DNA of 64,000 nucleotides from Euptelea pleiosperma (taxonomy: Eukaryota > Streptophyta > Magnoliopsida > Ranunculales > Eupteleaceae): NCBI GenBank assembly GCA_035048495.1, contig CM068552.1, positions 27,716,154 through 27,780,153 of the forward strand. Reading direction: 5' to 3'. Positions 1 through 11,494 of this stretch are shown here, in pieces. The translations under genes were made by a program, and so were the position numbers. Position 1 is the stretch's first letter. The number at the start of each line of letters is the position of its first letter. The notes beneath the pieces are model-generated. The model was not told the DNA's origin and did no database searches. It was given only the letters and a program-made list of their open reading frames with translations.

Positions 1-1397
1 GTTCGTGCCACACCTGCAGCACCTCTCATTGGCCACGGTCCACGCTTCACCAACCGGACCATTCTCTTTACTACCCAGCCTTCTCCATCTCGCTGCACTC
101 TTGGTGGGCTGCAACGACTTCAACCCTCATCACCACCGAATCCCTTTCCACGTTTTCTCCTCCTTGGTCCCACTCCATTACCGTCTCCCCTTCCATCTCC
201 TTCTCATCTCTCTCAAGACCGCCCCCATCTCTGCTACTCACGGTTTGCTGTGTGCTTAGCCAAGATCCTACATCTCCTCCCTGCACCGTCATAGGCAGAC
301 CTGCAACTCCGGCAGGTCTGCAACACATCTCCATCTTTCTCTCAACAGGGCGCCTCCTTTCCTTCTTCTCCGGGCAGACCTGCAACTCCGGCAGGTCTGC
401 AACGCAAGAGCACAAGCAACTCAAAGATCTACTGCCCCCACCTGCTGGTGCACCCTTCACTTCCATCATGAAGGTGCACCGTGCTCATTTCAGGTAAAGT
501 CAAAAAGCTCCACCACCTCTTGCGGTGGCAGCACACCACCGTCCACACCTCTCAATCCTCTACTGCGAGCCATTGCTCCATTCTTCACTTGCCGGACTGG
601 TGGTGCACCAACACCGCCTCTATCTTCATCTCCTTCATCGATCTGTCCAAGAAAAGCAAAAAACAAAAAAATAGAAAGAGAAGAGAAGAGAGAAGAAGAG
701 AGGAGGAAGCCAGTCTCCGTAACCGCCCACCTTTTCCTCCATCTCCATGAACATCTCCACCTCGTCTTCACGCCTTGGCCAACAGCCAATGGTCCAACCA
801 CCACCGTATTCACTTGGGCCTTGGACACTCCCGTGTTCATCAATAATCTTGCTGATTTTCTCTCTCCAGGTAAGTGTCTAGGTAGTTTCTCTCTCTAAAA
901 AATCTTCTCTCTCTAACTCTATTTTCTCTTCTCTTAGTTTTCTTTCTCTTGTTCTCTCTAAACTCTCTTTCTCTCTCTAGGTTTTTCCACATCTTTCTCT
1001 CTCTTCTCTATTAAATAGAAATGGCTTTTTAGTTAATTCTTAGCTTGCTAGTTTATGTTACGATCAATGTATGAGATAACCTTTAATGAATGAAAAGTTG
1101 TGTTTTCTATCTTCTTTGATTTTGATTTCTTTATTTTAATGTTTTTAGTTGATAGTATTATCTCCAAAAGCATGTTTAAATCTAAATCCATCATTCTCAT
1201 CCCACCATAATTTCTTTAGAGATTCCGTGATTTTATATTCCTCATTGCGCTCATCTGACTAATCCCGAGTGCGGATCGACATCCGACACTGTCCACTGTA
1301 CAAGCTTGAATATTTTGCAGGATAATCGGATAAAAATTACAAATTATGTTGAAGTGAGGGTTTCCGTAACCAACGACGCGGAAAAACCTTACTTTCA
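1..1397 (+). mobile_element. Athila-group LTR, partial (LTR-a)
   Basis: This is the 3' part of a long terminal repeat whose start lies outside the window. It ends in ...TACTTTCA at 1397. It carries the U5 block shared by all Athila-group LTRs here: a GC-rich stem-loop at 1269-1289, then GATAATCGGATAAA at about 1321, then the terminal CA. A splice-donor-like GGTAAGT at about 870 is followed by a CT-rich stretch (880-1010), as in the sibling LTRs. Short open frames here (for example 5-259 and 490-843 antisense) are compositional. The right end abuts position 1398, which corresponds to the middle of the E1 LTR, so this LTR probably inserted into the 5' LTR of E1. The left junction is not visible. 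Confidence 0.7.
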
Positions 1398-2094
1398 GCC
1401 GCTCCACCACTCCTTCGTCTTCACTGCCCCTTCTCTCTCTTACGAAAGAACAAAAAGAAAAGAAAAAAAAAAGAAACAAAAGAAGAGAGGAGGTGAAGAA
1501 GGAGCCGTACTCACCTGTCCCCGTTCGCCTTAGCCCCTTGCATCCATTGTCGCCTTCACCTTACCGCCAGCCACCATCCACCATCTCCATCAGTCCACAA
1601 CATTGTGGACAACTACTTTGTAGTCCATAATGAGTTTCTCTCTCTCACTCTTAACTCTCTCTCTCTAGTTTGTCTTTATCTCTAAGTTTTTTTTTTAATT
1701 TCAGCTAGTGGATGTTTCTTTATGTTTTAAGATTCAATACATTGTAGCTCTTTTTGGATTAATGAAAACTAGATTGGATTTATTTGCAATTTTTTTTTTC
1801 TCTTGATAATGTTGAGTTCGTTAATTAGAATCCTCTCAAACATGTGTTTAAAAGCACTTTGAAACACCACTCTCACCCCTCCATCTTTCTTAGTAGCAAT
1901 TTCGACCAAAAAAAAAAAAAAATCTGTCATTTCATGTCCTTGACTTGCACATACTAACCCCGAGTGCGGATCGACATCCGACACGAATCCCTATACAAAA
2001 ATCTATCAATTTTGCAGGATAATCGGATAAAAACTACAAAAATGTGTTAAAGTTAGGGTCGTTCTATCAACGACGCGGAAAAACCCGACTTTCA
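1398..2094 (+). mobile_element. E1 Athila element: 5' LTR (3' part)
   Basis: These 697 bases match 13270-13963 with four substitutions and three homopolymer length differences by my eye alignment. The LTR ends in ...CGACTTTCA at 2094, two bases before a primer-binding site, so this is the 5' LTR of the element whose polyprotein starts at 3810. It holds the conserved U5 stem-loop at 1964-1984. The start of the LTR is missing because LTR-a occupies the space upstream. Roughly 0.6% divergence between the two LTRs implies a recent insertion. Confidence 0.8.
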
Positions 2095-2096
2095 AA

Positions 2097-2116
2097 TGGC
2101 GCCGCTGCCGCTCGGG
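2097..2116 (+). promoter_or_regulatory. Primer-binding site, tRNA-Asp type
   Basis: TGGCGCCGCTGCCG begins two bases after the LTR end. From known Athila/Tat elements this matches the sequence complementary to the tRNA-Asp 3' end, with one difference in the first 14 bases. It fixes the orientation and the 5' LTR boundary of E1. Confidence 0.75.
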
Positions 2117-3809
2117 TGTTTGGGAGTGCGAAAAAGGACGTAAAGATGGAATTGGAAAGTTGCTGAAGCGAAAAGCTGCTCAATTTGGCCAGCCCGACCT
2201 TTTCGGGAAACTTTCTATTTTTTGTTTTTGTTGATTTTTAGCAGTTTTTAAATTACTATTTTTAATGTCTCGGAAGGCCGAGTGCAATTTGTAATAATTT
2301 AGGAATTTTACTGCTTTCCATATAACTGCTAGATCTTGTTCTAGGGTTTTTTAGAAACCCTAGATTAAGTGGAAATTACCAAAAAAATTAAAAAAATCAA
2401 AATTCAAAAAAATTAGGGTTTTATATTCTGCAGATTTTTAGAAATCACCAATCAAGGATTTGCGATTTTTGGAAAGATTCCAAAATCTTGAAACTCTGCT
2501 TAATTAGGGTTTCCCCTCTTAGAAGTTTCCTCTTTAGAAGAATTTCTATCTTTAGAAATCTTCCGAATTTGGAAAAGTCTGCAAAAGGAAACACCCCAAA
2601 TCTAGCAGAATTTCAATTTTGGGAAATTTCCCAAAATTATAAGGGATCTCGCAATCAAATCTTTCTTGGAAGATCTCCACCGTTCGGGAAACTTTCCACT
2701 CTAGGTATTTTCCAATCTGAAAATTCCTAAATTTTAACCCATCTCGAAGTTGGAAACTAATTCAAAAACTTGCCTAAATCTAGTGCTTGTTCAGTGAACC
2801 CTAAAAAGGCAAGGATCTTCCAAATAAAATCCCGAATACCTAGACCGTGCGATCTAACTTTTCTGCAGGAACACGATCCAGTGTGGGTAGAGAGCGAAAG
2901 CTCAAAGAGGTGGAGTCGGGCCCAAGCCCATTAGGATACCCCTCTCTAACCCACGGAGGCGACCCCATGGCGTGGCCCACGGGAGGTAAGTCTCTATCCT
3001 CGCCTTGAGTGCGATACAGAGTAATTTGGGTGCATCATTGCCGCTTGTCTATTTATTTTATAGCAACAACTTATTCGACTTGCGTGGCGTGGCCGTTAAT
3101 CAATCAACTCTAAGAGAGCAAACCCAGCTCCAAAATTGAAACTGGTGGGATTTCATCACCCACCTCATCACTCCAGCTGAAATTGATCCCCAGGATCCAT
3201 CTATAATAAAAAGAATAAAGAAGTAGAGCCAATTAGCCCGGTGTTCGAGGAAACATCCACGCAAAGCGAACCCGCTTAACATCCAATCGAAATAAGACCA
3301 CGAGCGCGGGTCCCTGTTGTCTAACACACCCATAAGTCCCTGCTACTCAAGTACACTGAGCTCGACGTGGCATCTTGGACTATTCGGCGGTTAGTTACGT
3401 GTGGACTAGGAACACGCACCAACCCTAGCTTAACCCGAGGGAACACTCTTCTTATCCACTTGACCAATCCGGTTAGTCTGGGACGTACTTAAGTCAGCCA
3501 TTGTGCCGCACGTCTGTCTAGGCTTCGGATTGCCTTGTTGTTAACTAGAGTTAGTACTAAAGGATTCGCTCTGAAGAGTGTAGCCTGGTGAGAACCTCTG
3601 AGTGCAAAACAGTTAGTCCGGCGGTTAAAAGATAAACCAGTGGTCCGCCCACTGTCATAATCTACTCTAGCCCCAAAACTAACAAAGATAATTCCTAAAA
3701 TATATCCTCATTGCTTAGAATAGGATTATCTGTGCTTGGTGTGCATCATTTAGGATAGTGTTCCTCTCTGGCAACTTTTTGCCAAGTATAGAGCTTGCCT
3801 CATTCGCGT
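2117..3809 (+). other. E1 leader between primer site and gag
   Basis: This 1.7-kb untranslated leader has no long open frame on the plus strand. It has AT-rich 'lagging' stretches (2220-2500) and a GC-rich block near 2860-3000. A long leader before gag is usual for Athila-type elements. I see no gene in it. Confidence 0.6.
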
Positions 3810-6656
3810 ATGCCCGTTTGGAATCGTCCGAACAAACGCTTGGTTCGATCTGAGAATCACGTACCTACAGTGGATCCTCCACTGAATTCTTTCCCATCTC
3901 TTTCCCTACCCACCTCCCCCAGTACTACTACCTTTGTAGTCATGGCAGTCGAACGACCTCTTATCGAGACGTTCGTTCCTATCTCTGCCAATCCGCCCAC
4001 TTGCATTGTTCTCCCACCTACTACGGCGGTACAATTTGAGATCAGGCCCCAGACGATCCAAATGCTGCCAACCTTTCGTGGTCTCCCAAGAGAAGACCCA
4101 TATTCCCATATTAGGGAATTCCAACATGTCATCCTACTTTTCAAGAATCAGAACCTCGATGATGACAATGTGTGTCTGCGAGTTTTTCCATTCTCGCTCA
4201 AAGACCGAGCCTCAGATTGGCTCTACTCCTTACCCGCTGATTCAATCAGCAGTTGGAAAGAGTTGGTGGGCAAATTCATGTCTAAATTCTACCCCATGAC
4301 TCGGACCAACCAAATGAAGCAACTCATCCAGGACTTTCGACAGAAGTCCGATGAGAAATTTTTTGAAGCATGGGATAGATTCCAAGACTACCTGACTAAG
4401 TGTCCCCACCATAGCATCGACAAGGGCAATCTTGTCCACATCTTCTATAAGGGACTTACTGATGAGTCCCGGACCATGGTAGAGTCAATGTGCCAAGGAA
4501 AATTCCTGCACCAAACTCCGACCGATGCATACAAATTCTTGGGAGAGTTAGGAGAAAACTCTCAACATTGGACGACTGACTCAGAGTTCAGTCGAACCAC
4601 TTCGGTCCAAAGGACAACCAAGGGACATGATGCTACAGCTGATACTGAGCTTCGATCAGTCATTCAAGCGTTGAGCAAGTCAGTTTCGGCACTGGCTGTG
4701 TCTATACAAAAGCCTACTCAACAATCAACCCCAGTCATGCATGTGGGACACGAGAGCCCTATGGAATCCTGTACCCTCTGTCTGCAACCCTCCCATACTA
4801 CTGAGCATTGTCATTTGAATGAAGGATGGTCTAATCCTCTTCAGGAAGAAGTTTGTGCTTTCAGCACATACAAACCACCCACTCAGAACTCGTATAGTCA
4901 ATCTTATCATCCGGACACGAGAAACCACCCTAACTTCTCTTGGAGGCCTCAGTCTACTCAACCACAAGCTCAACCTCCACGTCAACCTCAGGGCATGTAT
5001 CCTCTTGGGTTCAATCAACCCAATAGGCAATTCAATCAGGGACAATATCAGCAGAATCAGTACCCATCTACTCAGAACCAGCAGTTCCAACAGGGTCAAT
5101 ACTCTGGACAACAGAGCACATTTCATAATCAGCAACGAGTTCCCCAGAACTTTCAGAACCAACAGATTGTCCCAACTAATTCTTCCGCCTATAACTATAA
5201 TGCCCCGATGAGCTCGAGTCGCGAATTGGTGCCTCAGCTCCCATTAGCTGCTCCCCAACAGTCGGTCCCCAAACTTGGTATCGAGGACCTTCTAGCTCAA
5301 CTCATTACTCAATCTATGCAACGCCTAGAGCAACAGCAATCCATGCTTCGTCTAGAGCAACGTCTAGGTAACTTGGAAGTTGAGAAGGCTAAGGGGATCT
5401 TTCCTAGCCAACCCATTGCCAACCCTAAAGGAAATGCCAAAGGGGCAGTATATGAGATCGGATCCCAATCTCAAAGCCAGAATGAGAATTGTCAAGGGGA
5501 GGTGCAAGCTGTAACCACCCTACGATCTGGAAAAACTGTGGACATGGGAGTCCAACCACCACCGGTGCCATCTCCAGCACCCATCACTCGCACCGTGGAA
5601 ACTAGTCCAAATCCTACCTCTGCTTCTTCTACCTCTGCACCAACATCAGATATCCCTGTGCAGAAATCTAAGGCTAAAGACAAATCCATTTGTCGAGTAA
5701 AGCCTCCCTTCCCGGACAGACTTGTCCAAAATAAGCGGGATCAGCAATTCTCTAAGATCTTAGATGTCTTTAAAGACGTCCAGATCAATATCCCATTCCT
5801 TTCTGCTATCAAGCAAATCTCCTCCTATGCCAAATTCCTCAAGGACTTGTGCACAGTTAAGCGGCGTACGCATGTACCCAAAGCTGCCTTCTTGGCCGAA
5901 ACAGCTACCGCGTTCATTCAACGCAACAGTGTGATCAAACACAAGGATCCAGGTAGCCCAACTGTCCAATGTGAAATTGGTGACAACTTTAGCTGCACTG
6001 CCTTGCTAGATTTAGGGGCTAGCGTCAACCTCATACCATTCTCGGTATATCAGCAGTTAGGACTGAAAGATATGAAGCCTACCAATGTCACCCTGAAATT
6101 GGCTGATCAGTCCATCAAGATTCCAAGAGGAATCATTGAAGATGTCCTAGTAAAAGTCGCTGACTTTTATTATCCTGTGGACTTTATCATTCTCGACCCC
6201 GAGCCGTGTCAGGATAACCGCATTCCGGTCATCTTAGGCCGTCCATTCCTTGCCACCGCGAACGCACACATCGGTTGCCGGGACGGAAACATGTCCATTG
6301 CTTTCGGAAACCTCAAAGCTGAGGTCAATATCTTTCGTCTAATGCAACAGGATGCCGATCGCGAAGTGACCGATGAAATGTGTGCCGTTGAGAGTCTAAT
6401 CCCGGACTCCACTGAAGATATTCTTAAGCAGTGTCTAGAACACTTTGGAGCTGACTTTGCAACAGAATCATCTATTTCTGATCTCAATGATCTTTTGGAG
6501 ACTGCTCCACTGATAGAGATCCCCGCTCCACTCATCGAGTTCGAGCCTCTGATAACCATGGCCAGAGAACCCATCATTCCTTTACCTACTGAAGTCAAAC
6601 CTCTTCAATCTGTGTCTTCTGTGACACCTATTTCTACTTCATCTGCTCCAATATAG
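3810..6656 (+). CDS. gag: Athila gag-protease part of polyprotein
   Basis: The first ATG in the open frame is at 3810; the frame itself opens a little upstream with a TTG at 3795. It has about 948 codons to a TAG at 6654-6656. A Retrotrans_gag-type capsid region lies near residues 85-190 (LPTFRGLPREDP, then FPFSLKDRASDWLYSLP). A Gln/Asn-rich linker follows near residues 400-460. The aspartic protease is near residues 725-830, with LLDLGASVNLIP and ILGRPFLATA; DLGAS in place of DTGA is typical of the Athila lineage. The product would package the RNA and cleave the polyprotein. The TAG is in frame with pol, so it is more likely a nonsense mutation than a natural end. Confidence 0.85.
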   Translation: MPVWNRPNKRLVRSENHVPTVDPPLNSFPSLSLPTSPSTTTFVVMAVERPLIETFVPISANPPTCIVLPPTTAVQFEIRPQTIQMLPTFRGLPREDPYSHIREFQHVILLFKNQNLDDDNVCLRVFPFSLKDRASDWLYSLPADSISSWKELVGKFMSKFYPMTRTNQMKQLIQDFRQKSDEKFFEAWDRFQDYLTKCPHHSIDKGNLVHIFYKGLTDESRTMVESMCQGKFLHQTPTDAYKFLGELGENSQHWTTDSEFSRTTSVQRTTKGHDATADTELRSVIQALSKSVSALAVSIQKPTQQSTPVMHVGHESPMESCTLCLQPSHTTEHCHLNEGWSNPLQEEVCAFSTYKPPTQNSYSQSYHPDTRNHPNFSWRPQSTQPQAQPPRQPQGMYPLGFNQPNRQFNQGQYQQNQYPSTQNQQFQQGQYSGQQSTFHNQQRVPQNFQNQQIVPTNSSAYNYNAPMSSSRELVPQLPLAAPQQSVPKLGIEDLLAQLITQSMQRLEQQQSMLRLEQRLGNLEVEKAKGIFPSQPIANPKGNAKGAVYEIGSQSQSQNENCQGEVQAVTTLRSGKTVDMGVQPPPVPSPAPITRTVETSPNPTSASSTSAPTSDIPVQKSKAKDKSICRVKPPFPDRLVQNKRDQQFSKILDVFKDVQINIPFLSAIKQISSYAKFLKDLCTVKRRTHVPKAAFLAETATAFIQRNSVIKHKDPGSPTVQCEIGDNFSCTALLDLGASVNLIPFSVYQQLGLKDMKPTNVTLKLADQSIKIPRGIIEDVLVKVADFYYPVDFIILDPEPCQDNRIPVILGRPFLATANAHIGCRDGNMSIAFGNLKAEVNIFRLMQQDADREVTDEMCAVESLIPDSTEDILKQCLEHFGADFATESSISDLNDLLETAPLIEIPAPLIEFEPLITMAREPIIPLPTEVKPLQSVSSVTPISTSSAPI

Positions 6657-8636
6657 GAGCTTAAGCCTCTTCCCACAGATCTTTCCTATGCCTATCTTGG
6701 TCCTAAGGAAACTTACCCTGTCATTATTGCTTCCGCTTTGTCTGAGAGTGAACGTAAGAAACTTCTCGAGCTGCTCAACGAGCACAAATCTGCGATAGGT
6801 TGGACTATAGATGATATTCGAGGCATAGACCCCTCGGTGTGCCAACATCACATCTATCTCGAGGATGAATCCAAAACCTCTCGAGAACACCAGAGGAGGT
6901 TGAACCCCGTCTTGAAGGATGTAGTCCGGGACGAGGTCCTTAAACTGTTAGATGCGGGTATCATTTACCCCATCTCCGATAGTAAATGGGTGAGTCCTAT
7001 TCATGTCGTCCCTAAAAAGGCAGGATTCACAATTGTGAAAAATGAGAACAAGGAAATGGTCACCCAGCGCCTGAAGAAAGGGTGGAGAGTCTGCATCGAT
7101 TACTGACGACTCAACACCAACACTAGGAAGGACCATTTTCCTTTACCCTTCATAGACCAAATGTTGGAGAGACTAGCAGGTCACTCCTATTACTGCTTCC
7201 TCGATGGTTACTCAGGGTATAATCAAATACCAATCGCCCCTGAGGATCACGAGAAGACAACCTTCACTTGTCCCTTTGGCACTTTTGCCTACAAGCGCAT
7301 GCCCTTTGGCCTATGCAATGCACCCGCGACCTTTCAAAGGTGTATGATGAGCATATTCTCTGACATGGTGGAAAAATTCCTCGAAGTCTTTATGGACGAC
7401 TTCTCAGTTTTTGGGTCATCCTTTGATGACTGTCTGAACCATCTAGGGCTTGTACTTCACCGCTGTCAGGACAAGCGACTTGTCCTCAATTGGGAGAAAT
7501 GCCACTTCATGGTGAAGAAGGGCATTGTTCTGGGACATGTCATTTCCCATCAGGGCATTGAGGTCGACAAAGCTAAAATCGATATCATCTCGACCTTGCC
7601 CATTCCTAAGTCCGTGCGTGACATCCGATCCTTTTTGGGACACGGAGGATTCTATAGGCGATTCATCAAGGACTTCTCTCAAATCGCTCGACCTCTGTCC
7701 CATCTTCTGGCTAAAGATAGTCCTTTCGACTTTAATGCTGACTGTGTCAAGGCATTTGAGCGTCTCAAATCTGAGCTCACTACTGCGCCCATTATCCGTC
7801 CCCCGGACTAGACTCTACCTTTCGAGGTAATGTGCGATGCTTCTGACTACGCGTTAGGCGCCGTTCTAGGGCAGAGAGTTGACAAAAGGTCACATGTGAT
7901 CTACTACGCGAGCAAAACTCTTAACTCTGTCCAAATGAATTACTCCACCACTGAGAAAGAACTCCTGGCGGTAGTCTTCGCCTTTGATAAATTCCGTCAG
8001 TACCTCTTAGCCACTAAGGTGGTAGTGTACACTGATCATGCAGCCATTCGTTATCTCATGTCGAAAAAGGAAACCAAGCCTCGATTAATTAGATGGATTC
8101 TCTTACTGTAGGAATTCGACCTCGAGATTAAGGATAAGAAAGGAACTGAGAATGTAGTGGCTGATCACTTGTCTAGACTGACTTTAGAGTCATCCTTCGA
8201 CACCCAGCCCATCCCTGAAACCTTTCCAGACGAACAACTGTTCGCCATCTCTGTTAATCCTTGGTATGCTGACATTGTCAACTACCTTGTCACCGAAGAA
8301 ATGCCTTCACACGGGTCAAAACAGGACAAAAGCCAATTCCTAGCAAGAGTTAAGTACTACTCTTGGGATGACCCTTATTTGTATAAATATTGTCCTGACC
8401 AGATCATTCGTCTCTGTGTCCCTGAGTCGGACCAACTCAGTATCTTGTCCTCGTGTCATGACCAACCTTGTGGTGGTCATTTCAGTACTAAGAAAACTGC
8501 AGAAAAAGTCCTGCAATGCGGATTCTACTGGCCTACACTATTTAAAGATGCCCATATCTACTGCAAAACCTGTCCTAATTGCCAGCATCTAGGCCGCATC
8601 TCCCAGAGGAACATGATGCCCCTCACTCCCATCTAG
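6657..8636 (+). pseudogene. pol: Athila pol: reverse transcriptase and RNase H
   Basis: This region continues the gag frame and is interrupted by stops at 7104-7106 (TGA), 7809-7811 (TAG), 8109-8111 (TAG) and 8634-8636 (TAG), with no frameshift. Reverse transcriptase motifs are in order: SDSKWVSPIHVVPKK, FLDGYSGYNQI near 7200, MPFGLCNAPATFQ near 7300 and the catalytic FMDD at 7389-7400. RNase H follows with [14 protein letters not shown] from 7830 and YTDHAA near 8030. The zinc-binding domain of integrase is near 8455-8582 (CHDQPCGGHF then CKTCPNC). Family assignment to Athila/Tat is firm from these motifs and the primer site. As it stands it cannot make full-length protein without readthrough. 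Confidence 0.85.
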
Positions 8637-9560
8637 GTCGATGAAATATTTGACATTTGGGGCATCGACTTCATGGGCCCCTTTCCCATTTCATATGGTT
8701 TTGAGTACATTCTCCTTGCGGTAGACTATGTATCCAAATGGATAGAAGCCATTCCCACCAAGACCAATGACCACAAAGTGGTGGTCAAATTCCTAAAAGA
8801 GTTGATCTTCGCCCGATTCGGTGCCCCTAAGGCCATCATTAGTGATGGGGGCACCCATTTCTGCAATAAGATATTCGAGAAATTAATGAAAAAGTATGGG
8901 GTAACCCACAAGGTTGCCCTAGCTTATCATCTACAGACTAGTGGTCAAGTAGAGGTTTCTAATCGTCAGATCAAGCAGATCTTGGAGAAGACTGTCAATA
9001 CCACACGTAAAGACTGGTCTACTCGTCTCACTGATGCTTTATGGGCATACAGAACCGCCTACAAGACCCCACTCAATATGTCTCCCTATCGTCTCGTCTT
9101 TGGGAAACCCTGTCATCTACCGGTAGAGATTGAACATCGTGCTCTGTGGGCCATTAAGAAGCTCAACTTCGACCTCGACTCTGCAGGGGAAGAGCGAAAA
9201 CTTCAAATGAATGAGTTAGAAGAACTCAGAAATGATGCCTACAACTTGTCCAAGAATTACAAAGCCAAAATGAAGTGGATACATGACAAGAGCATCCTCA
9301 GGAAAGAGTTCCATCCAGGACAGAAGGTCCTTCTTTATAATTCTCGTCTTCATCTCTTCCCTGGGAAACTGAAATCTAGGTGGACCGGTCCTTATACGGT
9401 CACCGCAGTCACACCCTTCGGGGCAATCACTATTGAGGATCCCAAGGATCACTCCTCATTCCAGGTCAATGGTCAACGTCTTAAGCAATTCCATGAACTT
9501 GATGTGTCGTTCATTCAGACTTTTGAAATTGATCTCATCGATCCTGTTTATGTCGACTGA
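8637..9560 (+). pseudogene. pol: Athila integrase core and C-terminal domain
   Basis: This is the last segment of the same frame, open from just after the TAG at 8634-8636 to TGA at 9558-9560. The D,D-35-E core shows GIDFMGPF near 8664, ISDGGTHF near 8838 and [11 protein letters not shown] near 8943. A GPY/F-type C-terminal module is visible ([12 protein letters not shown] near 9367), and I see no chromodomain. The enzyme would join the cDNA to chromosomal DNA. An internal ATG at 8673 exists, but starting there would cut off the first catalytic Asp, so it is not a plausible natural start. Confidence 0.85.
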
Positions 9561-10604
9561 TGATCCACTCAGTCTCCTGAGTTCCAACTTGGTTGGGGGT
9601 GCCTATCACCCCCGTCATGTCTGGCTGAAGACGTAAAACTTAGCGCTTTCGGAAAGGCAATTCCGGTATTCCTAGAGTACATGAGTCTCATGCATTTGTT
9701 ATTATTGTTATATCTTTGGAAATGCAGGTACATTCATTCTTCCGATAATACGGTATCACTCACTGTCGAGTTTCTGCTGACTTGGTAACATCCTCCTTGA
9801 TCCTTTGCATCATCATCACCGATTTTTCATCATTTTATGTCCCGGTCATGAGCACCGAGGACGGTGCTGTATTTTGGTTGGGGGTGGGTATTTACCAAAA
9901 CTCATGTCTTCAAAAAAAAAAAAAAAAAAAAAAAAAAACTCATTTTTGGGGTGATTTCCGATGTTCTCCAAAAGTTTTCTAGAATTTCAAAAATGTGTCA
10001 AATACCCTGACTTTGATTAGCTAAAAACCTTCGTTAAGTCAGTATTGAGGATGTCAATTTTTGTTTAAAGTTAGCGTCGAGTCAAGTCAGGCGTGACTAC
10101 AGCAGGTTTGAAAACTCAGAAAAACTCAGATTTGGCACAATTGTACACTATCAACATCAGAGTCATCCTAAGTTTTGAAACTCTAGAGATCCTGTGAGAA
10201 TAATTGTGGAGACCTAACCCAGTGAGCTTTCGAGCCTTTAATCATTTCAGAGAGTTATACAATAATCCTGAGTCAATGGATGACTCACTATTCTTCATGC
10301 CCGCAATATTCGTTGAGAGATCTCATTATCTTTTGCTTCGATCATAAAACTCGGAACGACATCAACATTGGATTACTACGACAGAACCTTCTTTATATCC
10401 AGTCAAGACAGTATACATGATAGTACAAACCCTAGAAAATGATTTAGGCCATTTTTTCTGAACCATTCAGCCTTTTTACTCACCTGAATTATACTTCACT
10501 AGAAACCCTTTGAACCTTTCTATAAAAGCCTTTTCTTTGCAAACCCATCAACCTAAAATCTAGTCCAGCTACGAAACATGACTGGCTACCCTTATTTTGA
10601 GATG

Positions 10605-10635
<31 letters not shown>

Positions 10636-11485
10636 ATAACTGATGTGGGTGTACCGTGAAAAAGAAAAGTAAAGAAGAAGAATCAAAAGGAAAAGAAAGT
10701 GGTTCAAGCCAAAAACAAAATATAGAAAGAAAGTATGAAGAAGAGCTGAAAAGAAATTGAGCAGTCTCAGAAATATCAAGAAAAAGAGAAAAATATGAAA
10801 AAAGGAAAAAGAACCAGATCATGGTGTTACGCCGCAGGAAAAATTCTAGAAAAGGGCAATATCCTCTCAAGATCTTTGAAATCCTGTATTCCTTTATCTC
10901 TCTACACCTGACCTAAGCCTCATTACAACCCAGGAAAGTCCTACTTGATTCTAGGATAGTACGATCATAAAATGTGGAGATTGGAGAAAGAGAAGCTATA
11001 GAGTTTGATCTGACGTTCCCGAGTGAAGTGGTATTCCAATCATGAGATCTTCTTCTGTTAAAGATGTCATTCCTTCAAATAATACATATGTGAGATCTTT
11101 ACTTTCATCAACACATCTCCTCACATATAAATTGAGAGAAAAGAAGAAAACCCTTCTTGTGTGATTCTATTCTGAGTGCTAAACATGTGAGATTTGAGGT
11201 CGAGGCATAAAAACTTAGAGGTGATCTGGAAATCTTTACTGTCGGATGATGAGAATGTTGAGCACACACACACGCAGAGTCTGACTATTCTGGGTCATGA
11301 TTATCAGTCTGTAGTCTTGCCAAAACTTTCCAACTCTTTGCTAGCATGTAACTATTTTTGCATCCATTCAATGATTTGACGAACGGTGTTTTCCCTGAGC
11401 TAATTTGAAAAAGTGTGCAGCATGTGTAGAGAACCCTTTTAAGCTCATTTATTTCGCACTAATTGCCAAGGATTGGCAATATGCT
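9561..11485 (+). other. E1 region between pol and 3' LTR, no gene seen
   Basis: Athila elements often carry an envelope-like ORF here, but I find no long frame on either strand. Poly-A runs lie at 9912-9938 and 10615-10633. GGTTGGGGG tracts lie at 9591-9599 and 9876-9884 and resemble the likely polypurine tract at 11486. Purine-rich sequence fills 10640-10830. Confidence 0.55.
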
Positions 11486-11494
11486 GGTTGGGGG
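11486..11494 (+). promoter_or_regulatory. Candidate polypurine tract of E1
   Basis: GGTTGGGGG directly precedes TTATTAATATTCG, a plausible start of the 3' LTR (TG changed to TT). Two similar tracts occur upstream, and the 5' LTR start is not in the window, so the exact boundary cannot be confirmed. Confidence 0.4.

Noticed and set aside
1..843. Several short frames at the left edge that look proline- or serine-rich
   Set aside because: They overlap on both strands in CT-rich LTR sequence; the sibling LTRs do not preserve them.
3857..5162. Antisense open frames of 70-145 codons opposite gag
   Set aside because: They are shadows of the gag frame, with no independent features.
8673..9560. Integrase as an independent gene starting at ATG 8673
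   Set aside because: The first catalytic Asp lies just upstream of this ATG and the frame continues from the preceding pol segment, so this is a polyprotein fragment after a nonsense codon.
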